Shown piece by piece: positions 52,401 to 61,002 of a DNA stretch of 64,000 nucleotides. The DNA lies in assembly GCA_934668765.1 (NCBI GenBank), contig CAKUOH010000004.1, forward strand, positions 34,516 to 98,515. The letters run 5' to 3'. Numbering within the stretch: position 1 is the first letter of the stretch; each line of letters starts with the position of its first letter. The notes beneath the pieces are model-generated. The model made no database searches. It was not told the origin of the DNA and was given only the letters and a program-made list of their open reading frames with translations. The stretch comes from an uncultured Helicobacteraceae bacterium. Lineage in GTDB: Bacteria > Campylobacterota > Campylobacteria > Campylobacterales > Helicobacteraceae. The position numbers were made by a program, and so were the translations under genes.

Positions 52401-52576
52401 TTAATTTATAGATTTATATTGTTAGTTGTGGTTAGGATATTACATAAGTTCATTAAATAATTCCTTGTAATGACGGAGAGGTTTGCGATTAGCCTAACAT
52501 TATCGTCATTGCAAAAATCGTTTTAGCATCTCAAAGCAAATTCACAAACCACCCACGAATCTAAATAATTTTTCGC

Positions 52577-52582
52577 TATAAT
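52577..52582 (+). promoter_or_regulatory. -10 element of the small membrane protein / pagL unit
   Basis: Perfect TATAAT (in CGCTATAATTC), 38 nt before the TTG start at 52621. Confidence 0.6.
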
Positions 52583-52620
52583 TCTGCCTTTAAAATCACA
52601 AACTTTACAAAGGACAAATT

Positions 52621-52788
52621 TTGGGATTCACACTATTTGGCATTAGATTTTTTGACTTCACGGCAAAGGTAACCTACGCAGACGCATTTTTGACTATTGC
52701 GCTTGTATGCGGGATTTCATTTGCGCTATTTTTAATAATCCGCACCAAAGCAAATCTTTTAGACACACATAATAGAGGGCAAAAATGA
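52621..52788 (+). CDS. Small membrane protein (55 aa)
   Basis: A short ORF with TTG start and AAAGGACAAATT as ribosome-binding region. It has one strong membrane segment (FLTIALVCGISFALFLIIR) with an early aromatic stretch (FGIRFFDFTAK) and a short polar tail. The stop overlaps the ATG of the pagL-like reading frame (ATGA), so the pair would be coupled. A good promoter lies upstream. The function is not known. Confidence 0.55.
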   Translation: MGFTLFGIRFFDFTAKVTYADAFLTIALVCGISFALFLIIRTKANLLDTHNRGQK

Positions 52789-53516
52789 TTAAACATTGCG
52801 TCATTGCTTCACTGCTTTTTTGCGCTACATTGGCAAATCAAGGCGCGAATCTTTGCGATAAATCAAGCAATTTCTATTCAATCTAGCACAATTTCGCGCA
52901 CTTCGCATAAAAAATCACAAAATTTAGACGATTCCCCCCCCCCCTCCATTTTAGAGGCTAAAAATTACGATTCATCACAAGATTTAAGTGCGAATCCTAC
53001 TCCACAAGAAAGCGCATATTTTGCTAAAAATTTTGCATTTAATGACAAACAAAATGCGATTCGGTTAGAGTTTGGCGCGAGTGTGATAAGTAAGGGCTTT
53101 GAAAGTCTCTACCAAGTGCAGTTTATCTACTCGCAACCTAATCGCTTTTTTTGTTTGCACGGGCGATTGAATGTCGAAGTGGGCGGATTTTTTGGCTTTG
53201 GGAGTGGCTTTGGTGGCGTGAAACTGAATTCGCTAAATCTAGGCTTTGCTGGGGTTAGTTGGGATATTTTGCTACCCTTTTTATAAGCAAATCAAATGGC
53301 AATTTATACGCAGGTGTGGGCATCGGTGGCTATATTAAGACAAAGGGCGAATCTCGCGTCATTTCAAATTTCACATTTGGGGAGCGCGTGTTTGTGGGCT
53401 ATCTGTGGCGCAATTTTAGCTTTGAGATGTTTATAAAACATTTTAGCAATGGCACTCTATCAGTGCCAAATAGCGGACATAATTTCTTTGGTATTACGAG
53501 CGGATATGTATTTTAA
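52785..53516 (+). pseudogene. PagL-like lipid A 3-O-deacylase, frameshifted
   Basis: Three frames together encode an outer-membrane acyloxyacyl/3-O-deacylase. From 52785 a signal peptide (MIKHCVIASLLFCATLA) runs to a TAG at 52884. The central part (IRLEFGASVISKGFESLY to GVSWDILLPF) is in the next frame from about 52890 to 53286. The C-terminal part (YAGVGIGGYIKTKG, GERVFVGYLWRNFSFEMF, KHFSNGTLSVPNSG, ending SGYVF) is back in the first frame. HFS in KHFSNG fits the catalytic His-x-Ser of PagL. One extra T in the T5 run at 53278-53282 would join centre and end. A C11 tract (52934-52944) lies in the Ser/Pro-rich linker. Either a pseudogene or a switched-off phase-variable gene. Confidence 0.65.
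52934..52944 (+). repeat. C11 homopolymer tract
   Basis: Eleven C in the linker of the pagL-like gene. The first-frame stop at 52884 lies before the tract, so tract slippage alone cannot restore the full protein. Confidence 0.9.
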
Positions 53517-53565
53517 GGCGCAAATCGCGTTTAGATTCGCATTATTCTTGCCAAATCACATTTAA

Positions 53566-53595
53566 TTGACTTTTGGCATAAATTTAGGGCATAAT
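53566..53595 (+). promoter_or_regulatory. tRNA-Met promoter
   Basis: TTGACT (53566-53571) and CATAAT (53590-53595) are separated by 18 nt, about 54 nt before the tRNA 5' end. It is one of the few recognisable -35 boxes in the window. Confidence 0.55.
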
Positions 53596-53648
53596 CGCAA
53601 CTTTATTTTTCAAATTTATAGTTTCATTTTCATAGCAATTTTGCGCAA

Positions 53649-53726
53649 GTCAGGGTAGCTCAGCTGGTATAGAGCGCTGGTCTCATAAGCCGGAGGTCGG
53701 GAGTTCAAGTCTCCCCCTTGACACCA
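53649..53726 (+). tRNA. tRNA-Met (CAT anticodon)
   Basis: 78 nt including an encoded CCA. The acceptor arm GTCAGGG pairs with CCTTGAC (one G-T), the anticodon loop is CTCATAA, and the T-arm is GGGAG-TTCAAGT-CTCCC. Position 1 is G paired to C, so it is not the initiator tRNA; elongator Met is most likely. A lysidine-modified tRNA-Ile with CAT is a possible alternative. Confidence 0.92.
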
Positions 53727-53826
53727 AGACTTCTATTTTCACTCTATAAATCAAAAGCAAATTATAATGGCATACGAATTTATAATATGAGCTATGCTCT
53801 TTGCTCAAAATGACGGCGTTTTATGT

Positions 53827-55032
53827 CTAATTTTTATTAGATTCGCATTGTAAATCAAATCCCCTTACCACCCTTGTGCCAAAAATTACCGCACAGATGA
53901 TACATCCCACGATAACAAGGCTTGTGGAGAGAAATATATCGCTACCTAGTCCTGTCAGTGGCGATACGATTCCGCCCACGAAAAATATCCCAAATCCAAG
54001 CACTGCGGAGGCACTCCCAGCGTTTTCACGCTCAATCTCCATCGCTAGTGCGGTGGAAGTAGGCATTATAAATCCTAAAAACGCCATAGTGGCGAAAAAT
54101 CCTGCTTCCAAAAGCAAAAAATGCACTCTTAAATTTAGTAGCACAAATAGCACAAGTCCCATTGCAGTAAGCCCTAAAATGCCTACTTTTAACGCTCTGC
54201 GCCGTGATTTCAAAAGTGGCGTGATACTTGCACCAAATGCCGTGCCTACCGCAACTCCAGCAAATAGCATTGAGTAAGTTAGCTCACTTACGCCAAAGTG
54301 CTTTTGAAAGATAAATGAGCTAGAAGCGATAAAGCTAAAAAGTGCGCCCATAGCGAAGCTCTGCGCAAAAACGCAATCCATAAATTTGCGATTTTTTAGG
54401 ATTTTGCCATAGCGAAAACTCTGCAAAATGCTACCTTTGGAGCGATTTTCCACGCGCAAACTTTCTTTAAAAAAGAGATTCACAAATAAAAGCACGATTC
54501 CTATTGCTAGTAAAATCACAAAAACGCCGTGCCAATCAGTCCATTTCAACATTAGCCCACCCAAAAGTGGCGCACAAATGGGCGCAAGTCCGTGAATCGC
54601 GCCAAGCATTGCGAAAAATTTCGCCAAATCTTCGCCTTTAAACAAATCTGCGACAATGGAGCGACTCGCTACCACGCCACCACTACCTGCGATTCCCTGC
54701 AAGAGTCGGAAAAATATAAACACATAGATTTCGTTTGAGAGCAGACAGCCGATTGTGGCGATGATAAAAACGACAAATGAAACTAGCAAAATGGGCTTCC
54801 TGCCGAATTTATCGCTGAGCGGTCCAATCAAAAGCTGTCCCAAAGCAAGTCCTATGAGTGAGCAAGTGATAGTAAGCTGAATTTGCGTAGTAGTCGCGTT
54901 AAACACATTCTCCATACTAGGCAAAGCAGGGAGATAAAAGTCTGTGATAAAAGGACCAAATGCAGAGATTGCTGCTAGATTTAGCAGTAAAAATAGGCGC
55001 GAATTGTTGGGATTTTGATTAGCGTGTCGCAT
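53827..55032 (-). CDS. Bcr/CflA-type MFS drug exporter
   Basis: A 401-aa inner-membrane protein with about 12 segments. LLNLAAISAFGPFITDFYLPALPSM, the MFS motif GPLSDKFGRKPILL near residue 70, and LLQGIAGSGGVVASRSIVADLF are typical of the Bcr/CflA branch of MFS exporters (bicyclomycin, chloramphenicol and similar). The specific drug cannot be read. AAAGGAAATTTT before the ATG at 55032 sets the start, 75 nt inside the longer ORF. Single gene, convergent with the tRNA. Confidence 0.88.
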   Translation of the reverse strand: MRHANQNPNNSRLFLLLNLAAISAFGPFITDFYLPALPSMENVFNATTTQIQLTITCSLIGLALGQLLIGPLSDKFGRKPILLVSFVVFIIATIGCLLSNEIYVFIFFRLLQGIAGSGGVVASRSIVADLFKGEDLAKFFAMLGAIHGLAPICAPLLGGLMLKWTDWHGVFVILLAIGIVLLFVNLFFKESLRVENRSKGSILQSFRYGKILKNRKFMDCVFAQSFAMGALFSFIASSSFIFQKHFGVSELTYSMLFAGVAVGTAFGASITPLLKSRRRALKVGILGLTAMGLVLFVLLNLRVHFLLLEAGFFATMAFLGFIMPTSTALAMEIERENAGSASAVLGFGIFFVGGIVSPLTGLGSDIFLSTSLVIVGCIICAVIFGTRVVRGFDLQCESNKN

Positions 55033-55204
55033 AAAATTTCCTTTGAATAAAAATGTAAGAATTTGATTGTAACAAAAAAGCATTAAGTAAATCTTAAAAT
55101 AGCGCAAATCTAATATTTGGGCGATTTGGGTGCGAATCTACGCTATTTTTTGCCATTGCACAAATCTAAAATTTTAGCACGAATGTTTATGCTAAACAAT
55201 CTTG

Positions 55205-55399
55205 TTAGCCATTCTTTATCGCGTCATAGAGTTTATTTGCAAAGTCTTGCACAATCGCATCAATCTTATCTTTTATATCTTTTTCATTGTTATTTTGCGT
55301 GTGTGTGGGCGATTTGGCGTTAGATTCTATATTAGATTCCGCGCCGTTTATTATCTCTAAACTTTGCTTTAACCTTGAAAGTTCGCCTAAATCTAGCAC
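55205..55399 (-). CDS. Possible small protein (64 aa)
   Basis: An ORF with GTG start and weak ribosome-binding site. The peptide is polar, with a short helix (LSRLKQSLEII), an Asn/Ser-rich middle and a helical tail (IKDKIDAIVQDFANKLYDAIKNG). The heptad-like tail is more protein-like than random ORFs here, but nothing is recognised. It lies divergently between the MFS gene and the Sel1-like gene. Confidence 0.35.
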   Translation of the reverse strand: MLDLGELSRLKQSLEIINGAESNIESNAKSPTHTQNNNEKDIKDKIDAIVQDFANKLYDAIKNG

Positions 55400-55440
55400 A
55401 TTGCTTGTCTCAAATGACTTGCGAATCTAAAAGCAAATTT

Positions 55441-55449
55441 TGCTACAAT
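55441..55449 (+). promoter_or_regulatory. Extended -10 (TGcTACAAT)
   Basis: TGCTACAAT 48 nt before the ATG at 55498, identical to the element before the poly-C outer-membrane gene. Confidence 0.45.
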
Positions 55450-55497
55450 CGTGCTAAAATTTACCAAATCTAAAAAGCCCAAATCAAAAGGAAATTT

Positions 55498-56118
55498 ATG
55501 TTTTCAGGTTTTACCACTGCAATGCTAAAAATGACGCTTATTTTGGCGTTGCAGTTGCTAAATGATAATAATTTGGCGTTTGATGATTGCAAAAATGGAA
55601 ATGCTAAAAGTTGCGAACAAACTATAAGATATTTGAAAGATTCGTGCAGAAATAAGGGCGCGAAATCCTGCGGAGTGCTTGGATATATCTATGAGAGCGG
55701 GATTGGCGTGAGTGTGAATGTCAAAAATGCGATTGAATACTACAAAAAATCCTGCGATTTGCGCTATGGCGTGGGTTGCGTGAATTTGGGCGTGATTTAC
55801 GCAAAAGTAGAGAATTACAAGGACGCAAATAGCTACTTTGGGCGCGCTTGTGATTTGCGAAATGCGGAGGGCTGCCTAAATCTAGGCATTTCTTATGCGT
55901 ATGGATATGGCGTGAGCGTTGGGGAGATTCGCGCAAAGTTGCTATTTAAGGAAGCGCGAGAGTTGTATATGGATGCGTGTAATAAGCAAAATGACGCACT
56001 AGCCTGTCAAAGTGTGGCACAATTTTATGGCGAAGGAATCGGCGTAGAAATCGATGAAAAAATATCAGAAATTTACCTAAAAAAAGCCTGTGAAATGGAT
56101 AACAGTTTGTGCGAGTAG
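55498..56118 (+). CDS. Sel1-like Cys-rich repeat protein
   Basis: 206 aa. A hydrophobic N-terminus (TTAMLKMTLILALQLL) probably acts as signal sequence. Sel1 repeats follow, with Cys pairs at repeat spacing (CKNGNAKSC, CRNKGAKSC, CDLRYGVGC, CDLRNAEGC, CNKQNDALAC) and the consensus GYIYESGIGVSVNVKNAIEYYKKS. The layout matches Helicobacter Cys-rich (Hcp) proteins, which are exported and may bind cell-wall fragments or host factors. AAAAGGAAATTT before the ATG fixes the start. Third protein of this type in the window. Confidence 0.82.
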   Translation: MFSGFTTAMLKMTLILALQLLNDNNLAFDDCKNGNAKSCEQTIRYLKDSCRNKGAKSCGVLGYIYESGIGVSVNVKNAIEYYKKSCDLRYGVGCVNLGVIYAKVENYKDANSYFGRACDLRNAEGCLNLGISYAYGYGVSVGEIRAKLLFKEARELYMDACNKQNDALACQSVAQFYGEGIGVEIDEKISEIYLKKACEMDNSLCE

Positions 56119-56141
56119 AAAGCAGATTCACGAGAATCTAA

Positions 56142-56387
56142 CTACATTTCCTCCCAAAAGTCATTTTTTGCATTTTTGGGGATATTTTTATTTTGCGGGA
56201 TTGCTAAAATCTTGTATTTTTTGGAGTATTGCAAAAATTTAATTTCCACCATATCGCCGATTTTAACCTCCTTACTCGCCTTTACAATCACACCATTTAC
56301 GCTAACTAGGTTATTTTTGATTAAATCCTGCGCTAGATTTCGCCGTTTTAGGATATTTGTCGTGTTTAGAAATTTATCGATTCGCAC
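56142..56387 (-). CDS. S4-domain RNA-binding protein (Hsp15-like)
   Basis: 81 aa: MRIDKFLNTTNILKRRNLAQDLIKNNLVSVNGVIVKASKEVKIGDMVEI is an S4 domain, as in Hsp15/YbcJ-type proteins that bind rRNA, followed by a short basic tail. The gene overlaps the upstream membrane-protein gene by 14 nt. Confidence 0.88.
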   Translation of the reverse strand: MRIDKFLNTTNILKRRNLAQDLIKNNLVSVNGVIVKASKEVKIGDMVEIKFLQYSKKYKILAIPQNKNIPKNAKNDFWEEM

Positions 56388-56811
56388 CTAAATTCACCCG
56401 CACAACCTTTGGATTTTCCGCCGTGTTGTAATAAAATTTGTATTTATCCCTATAAATCACACGCACAAACTGCTCTTTGCCTTCTTGCACGATTTTAGTA
56501 TTCTCCCGCAAAAACAGCCTATCGCCCACATTTTTCCCTAGACTTGGGATAAAAGTAAGCGAGAGCGTGATAGCACAAAGCAGATACAAAATCTTTAAAA
56601 AATTGCTATTTGACACAAAGCAAATCCCGCTAAAAAGCCCAAAAATCGCGTAAAAATAGCCATTTAGATTATTCATAAAAAAGCTATTAAAATATTCCCT
56701 AATCTCATAAAATGTAAAATAACTTGTAAAAATTCCGCCGTAAAATAAAATAATAGGGAAAAACCCAAAGATTGCGCCAAACGCAAGAGTCGAAAATACG
56801 CGCTCAATCAT
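56374..56811 (-). CDS. Small membrane protein of unknown function
   Basis: 145 aa with three hydrophobic segments (LAFGAIFGFFPIILFYGGIF, LNGYFYAIFGLFSGICFV, LKILYLLCAITLSLTFI) and a soluble C-terminal part (about 95-145) with basic residues. No family is recognised. It overlaps the YrdC-like gene by 4 nt upstream and the S4 gene downstream, all in one operon with carB. Confidence 0.65.
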   Translation of the reverse strand: MIERVFSTLAFGAIFGFFPIILFYGGIFTSYFTFYEIREYFNSFFMNNLNGYFYAIFGLFSGICFVSNSNFLKILYLLCAITLSLTFIPSLGKNVGDRLFLRENTKIVQEGKEQFVRVIYRDKYKFYYNTAENPKVVRVNLGANR

Positions 56812-57293
56812 CGAATCTTCTTTAATTTGGATTTTTTGGCTTTGAAAATGTGCGATGGTAAATCTTCATAGATTCCACGCGAATCGCGCACGATAATATC
56901 TGCATTTTGTATCGCGAATTGCAAGTCAAATCTCTTGCCATTTTTGTTTGCCGATGATGAAAAAAGTATGCCAAAGCGTTTTAAAAATGCGTGGTGGATA
57001 TTTGCGCCTTTATTGCTTGAATCTGCCCTAGATTCGCCACTAGATTCACTCACTACGCGAAATGACAATCCATTATCAAAAATAAATGTCGTTTTTTTGG
57101 CGCGTCTTATGCGTTTGCATAAGATTTGGGGGATTTTACTTAAATCTTTTATATGCGATAAGTCGCAGGATTCGCGCAAAATCGCTTTGTTTTTGGGGCT
57201 ATTTTTTGCGTTTAAAATTTGCATTTGATTCGCACTCAAAAATCCCGCTGTTGTGTCGCTTTGCGCTAAAAAAATGGCGTTTGATAAATCCAT
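56808..57293 (-). CDS. YrdC/Sua5-like protein
   Basis: 161 aa. The start IFLAQSDTTAGFLSANQ matches the YrdC/Sua5 fold (usually PTDTVYGL), and LFSSSANKNGK matches the conserved SAN motif. The family includes TsaC (tRNA t6A synthesis), but this branch is short and divergent, so catalytic activity is uncertain. Directly downstream of carB (11 nt), the same arrangement as I recall for H. pylori. Confidence 0.7.
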   Translation of the reverse strand: MDLSNAIFLAQSDTTAGFLSANQMQILNAKNSPKNKAILRESCDLSHIKDLSKIPQILCKRIRRAKKTTFIFDNGLSFRVVSESSGESRADSSNKGANIHHAFLKRFGILFSSSANKNGKRFDLQFAIQNADIIVRDSRGIYEDLPSHIFKAKKSKLKKIR

Positions 57294-57304
57294 AACGCTT
57301 ACCT

Positions 57305-60300
57305 TTATTTTGATTTTGTGTGTTTTTGCTTTGATTTGCCCTGCGAATCTCGCGATGACAAAGTAGATTCCACGCCCAAATATTCTTGCAAAGGTTTTGC
57401 GAAATTAGGCGAATTTTTACGCAACTCTTTGATTGCTTGTAGTGCCACAGTAGTCCCTGCTATTGTCGTAAAATAGGGCAAATTCAGCCGCACGACTTGG
57501 GCGCGAATCTGCCTTGCATCATCTTTGCTAGATTTATTGTCGCTTGTATTGACAAGCAAACAAATCTCATTATTCATAAGTAAATCGTGGATATTTGGAC
57601 GCCCCTCGCTTATTTTTAGCACCCTTTGTGCGGGAATCTTATGCGCCTCCAAGCAATCATAAGTCCCACCTGTCGCATAAATCTTAAAACCTAGTTTTAT
57701 AAATCCATTTGCGATTCGTGGCAATTCTGGCTTATCCTCATCTGCCACAGAGAGTAGCACATTGCCCGATAATGGAATGACATTTTTTGAAGCGATTTGA
57801 CTTTTGGCAAAGCTCATCGCAAAAGAGCATGAAATCCCCATAACCTCGCCCGTGCTTTTCATCTCTGGTCCTAAAATCAAATCCGCCCCACTTAATTTGC
57901 TAAAAGGAAAGACGGATTCTTTTACAGAAATGTGATTTAAATGCTTGTGGCACATAGGCTTTGCATTAAAATCTACGCATTCAAAGCTATCATAAAATTT
58001 TAGCGATTCTCTTAAAATGCCTTTTTGCGTAGGATTTTGGGCGTGATTCCACATAACTCTTGTGGCGACTTTGGCAAGTGGAATGCCTGTCGCCTTGCTG
58101 ACAAAAGGCACGGTGCGCGAAGCGCGTGGATTTACCTCGATAATATAAATTGTGCTTTGAAAAATCGCAAATTGGATATTAAGCAATCCTATGACACCAA
58201 GCTCTATGGCGATTGCCGCGCTGAGATTCTCTACTTCTTTAATCGTGTGGGAATCTAGCCCAAAAGGTGGCAAGCAACTCGCACTATCCCCGCTATGCAC
58301 ACCTGCTTCCTCGATATGCTGCATAATCCCCCCGATATACACTTCCTTGCCATCGCAAATCGCATCTACATCTAGCTCGGTAGCGTGGTCTAAAAATTTA
58401 TCCACAAGCACGGGGCTAGATTCGCTCACTTTCACTGCCTCGTCCATATACGCATTTAATTCCTCATCGCTTTGCACGATACGCATAGCCCGTCCGCCAA
58501 GCACATAGCTAGGGCGCACTAGAGCTGGATAGCCGATTTTACGCGCTATGCTAAACGCCCCATCTTTGCTTGTCGCAGAGCCGTTTTGGGGCTGATTTAG
58601 GTTTAGCTTTTTAGCAAAGGAGGCAAATTTCTCTCTATCCTCTGCGGTATCGATTACGGCTGCCTTTGTGCCGATGATTTTTGCGCCGATTGTGGTGAGA
58701 TTTTTAGCAAGTTTTAGGGGCGTTTGTCCGCCAAAATGCACGATTATACCATCTGGCTTTTCTCTCTCTACCACAGCGCGCACTCGTTCAAAGTCGATAG
58801 GTTCAAAATAAAGCGTATCGCTTGTATCATAATCCGTGCTAACGGTTTCTGGATTGCAGTTATACATTATGCTTTGAATGCCTAAATCTTTAAGTGCGAA
58901 GCTAGAATGCACACAGCAGTAGTCAAATTCGATGCCTTGTCCGATTCTATTAGGTCCTCCGCCGATGATTAACACTTTTTGTGCGATTGTCTCTTGCGCG
59001 TTGTCTTGTTTGCAATTTGTTCTGGGGTATTCATTTGCGTTGTTTTGACACGAAACTTCGCTCAATGGACGCCCAAGTCCTATTTTCGCTCGTTCCGCAT
59101 CAAAACAACGCAAAGCAACACCGCCATTACTTCGATTGTTTGATTGTGAGTCGTGTGCTGTGCTAAATTCTGCGTTTTTTGCAGAATCTACACCCAAAGA
59201 CAAATTGTTAGGCAAAGGATTCATAGGGATTGTCGAGTAAAGGTAAGGCGTCAATGCCTCAAACTCCGCCGCACAAGTATCCACCTCCTCATATCGCACC
59301 ACCACGCCCATTTCTTGTCGTGCTTTATAGATTTCGCCCTCACTTACGCTTATGCCATTATTTCGCAACAAAAGCAAAGAGAGCATTTTATCGCTAAAAC
59401 CCTGTGATTTGAGAATCCGCATAGCTCCCTCATCGCGTAAAATCTCGCTACTCACACTCCGCTCAGATTCTATAATCTCATAGATTTGACATAAAAACCA
59501 CTTATCAATTTTGCTTAAATCCGCCACTTCTTCTACGCCTAATCCCAGCCGAAAGCAATCTGCCACATACAAGATTCGATTTGCATTTGCCCTGCGCGTT
59601 TCTTTTTTTGCCACTTCAATATCGCTTGTCAAGCTATTTAGTCCGCAAAATCCATTCTCCAAGCTACACAATGCCTTTTGCAAACTCTCTTTAAAACTCC
59701 CGCCAATCGCCATCACCTCTCCAATAGACTTCATCGAAGTAGTTAGCGTAGAATCTGCTAATGGGAATTTCTCAAAAGTAAAGCGCGGGATTTTAGTAAC
59801 GATATAATCAATGCTAGGCTCAAAGCTAGCAGGTGTGCCTGTTATGTCGTTTGTGATTTCATCTAGACTAAATCCAACGGCAAGCATTGTGGCGACTTTG
59901 GCTATGGGATAGCCTGTGGCTTTAGACGCCAAAGCCGAAGAGCGCGATACGCGTGGATTCATTTCAATTACCGTCATTCGCCCACTGCTAGGATTTATGG
60001 CAAACTGCACATTGCTCCCGCCCGTATCCACGCCGATTTCGCGCAAAATCTTAAAAGAAGCATCGCGCATTCGCTGGTATTCTTTATCTGTAAGCGTGAG
60101 TGCAGGGGCGATAGTGATAGAATCCCCCGTATGCACGCCCATAGGGTCAAGATTCTCGATACTGCACACGATTATGCAGTTATCATTTTTATCGCGGATT
60201 ACTTCCATCTCAAATTCTTTCCAACCTAGCAAACTCTCTTCGATTAAAATCTCATTTATCGGGCTTGCCTCTAGCCCCGCTTTTGCAAGATTTTTAAACT

Positions 60301-60853
60301 CTTCAATATTATACGCCACGCCACTGCCACCGCCTGCAAGTGTGTAGCTCGCACGGATAATCAGCGGGAATCCTATATCTTGTGCGGCATTCAACGCTTC
60401 ATCAATATTGTAAGCATAATGGCTCTTTGGCAAATCCATTCCAATTTTTAGCATTGCTTCTTTGAATGCCTGCCTATCCTCGCCTTTTTTAATCGCAGCG
60501 GGATTTGCGCCCAAAAACTTTATGCCCTCCAATGCACCACTTTCAAACATTTCCATTGCGACATTGAGCGCGGTTTGTCCGCCCATAGTAGGGAGTATGG
60601 CGTCTATGTTTTCTTGTTTTATAATGTTTGCAATGACTTCTTTTGTGATAGGCTCAATGTAGGTGCGGTCGGCAAAATCAGGGTCTGTCATAATGGTGGC
60701 TGGGTTGGAGTTTATCAGCACCACGCGGTAGCCTAAGTTTTTAAGTGTCTTTGCTGCTTGTGTGCCAGAGTAGTCAAACTCGCACGCCTGCCCGATGACA
60801 ATGGGTCCAGAGCCGATAAGTAAGATAGTGTGAATGTCGGTGCGTTGTGGCAT
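57305..60853 (-). CDS. carB: Carbamoyl-phosphate synthase large subunit with repeat-derived insert
   Basis: Makes carbamoyl phosphate for arginine and pyrimidine synthesis with CarA. It has two ATP-grasp halves: [24 protein letters not shown] at the start and [20 protein letters not shown] at about residue 627, and a C-terminal MGS-like regulatory domain. At 1182 aa it is about 100 longer than usual. Residues about 546-621, in the linker after [14 protein letters not shown], include a full family C copy ([20 protein letters not shown]) plus a half-element ([12 protein letters not shown]). The last 20 residues (SSRDSQGK) include half a family A hairpin. Core motifs are intact. Confidence 0.93.
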   Translation of the reverse strand: MPQRTDIHTILLIGSGPIVIGQACEFDYSGTQAAKTLKNLGYRVVLINSNPATIMTDPDFADRTYIEPITKEVIANIIKQENIDAILPTMGGQTALNVAMEMFESGALEGIKFLGANPAAIKKGEDRQAFKEAMLKIGMDLPKSHYAYNIDEALNAAQDIGFPLIIRASYTLAGGGSGVAYNIEEFKNLAKAGLEASPINEILIEESLLGWKEFEMEVIRDKNDNCIIVCSIENLDPMGVHTGDSITIAPALTLTDKEYQRMRDASFKILREIGVDTGGSNVQFAINPSSGRMTVIEMNPRVSRSSALASKATGYPIAKVATMLAVGFSLDEITNDITGTPASFEPSIDYIVTKIPRFTFEKFPLADSTLTTSMKSIGEVMAIGGSFKESLQKALCSLENGFCGLNSLTSDIEVAKKETRRANANRILYVADCFRLGLGVEEVADLSKIDKWFLCQIYEIIESERSVSSEILRDEGAMRILKSQGFSDKMLSLLLLRNNGISVSEGEIYKARQEMGVVVRYEEVDTCAAEFEALTPYLYSTIPMNPLPNNLSLGVDSAKNAEFSTAHDSQSNNRSNGGVALRCFDAERAKIGLGRPLSEVSCQNNANEYPRTNCKQDNAQETIAQKVLIIGGGPNRIGQGIEFDYCCVHSSFALKDLGIQSIMYNCNPETVSTDYDTSDTLYFEPIDFERVRAVVEREKPDGIIVHFGGQTPLKLAKNLTTIGAKIIGTKAAVIDTAEDREKFASFAKKLNLNQPQNGSATSKDGAFSIARKIGYPALVRPSYVLGGRAMRIVQSDEELNAYMDEAVKVSESSPVLVDKFLDHATELDVDAICDGKEVYIGGIMQHIEEAGVHSGDSASCLPPFGLDSHTIKEVENLSAAIAIELGVIGLLNIQFAIFQSTIYIIEVNPRASRTVPFVSKATGIPLAKVATRVMWNHAQNPTQKGILRESLKFYDSFECVDFNAKPMCHKHLNHISVKESVFPFSKLSGADLILGPEMKSTGEVMGISCSFAMSFAKSQIASKNVIPLSGNVLLSVADEDKPELPRIANGFIKLGFKIYATGGTYDCLEAHKIPAQRVLKISEGRPNIHDLLMNNEICLLVNTSDNKSSKDDARQIRAQVVRLNLPYFTTIAGTTVALQAIKELRKNSPNFAKPLQEYLGVESTLSSRDSQGKSKQKHTKSK
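59006..59147 (+). repeat. Family C element, copy C6, inside carB
   Basis: Matches the ispB copy (28239-28380) at 141 of 142 positions by eye; the one mismatch is C59050 for T28283 at the stem-loop edge, which changes Tyr to Cys in the encoded peptide. A lone left end (TCTGCGTTTTTTGCAGAATC ... CCCAAAGACAAATTG) follows at about 59165-59210. Confidence 0.92.
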
Positions 60854-61002
60854 ATTTCCTCGATTTAGATTCGCAAGAATCTTAAAAAAATTTGTGGATT
60901 CTACACAATATGGACTTAAAAATAAATTTGTAAAGTAGAGAAAATAGATTTGGCAAAATGCGACTTTAATCCTTTAGATTCGCAGGAATCTTGCGAAAAT
61001 CG

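Noticed and set aside
53649-53726. Initiator tRNA-fMet
   Set aside because: The first acceptor pair is G-C and the anticodon stem lacks the three G-C pairs of initiators.
60865-60895. AGATTC-gcaa-GAATCT before carB as a terminator
   Set aside because: On the transcribed minus strand the stem is not followed by T residues; short GATTC/GAATC palindromes are common everywhere here.
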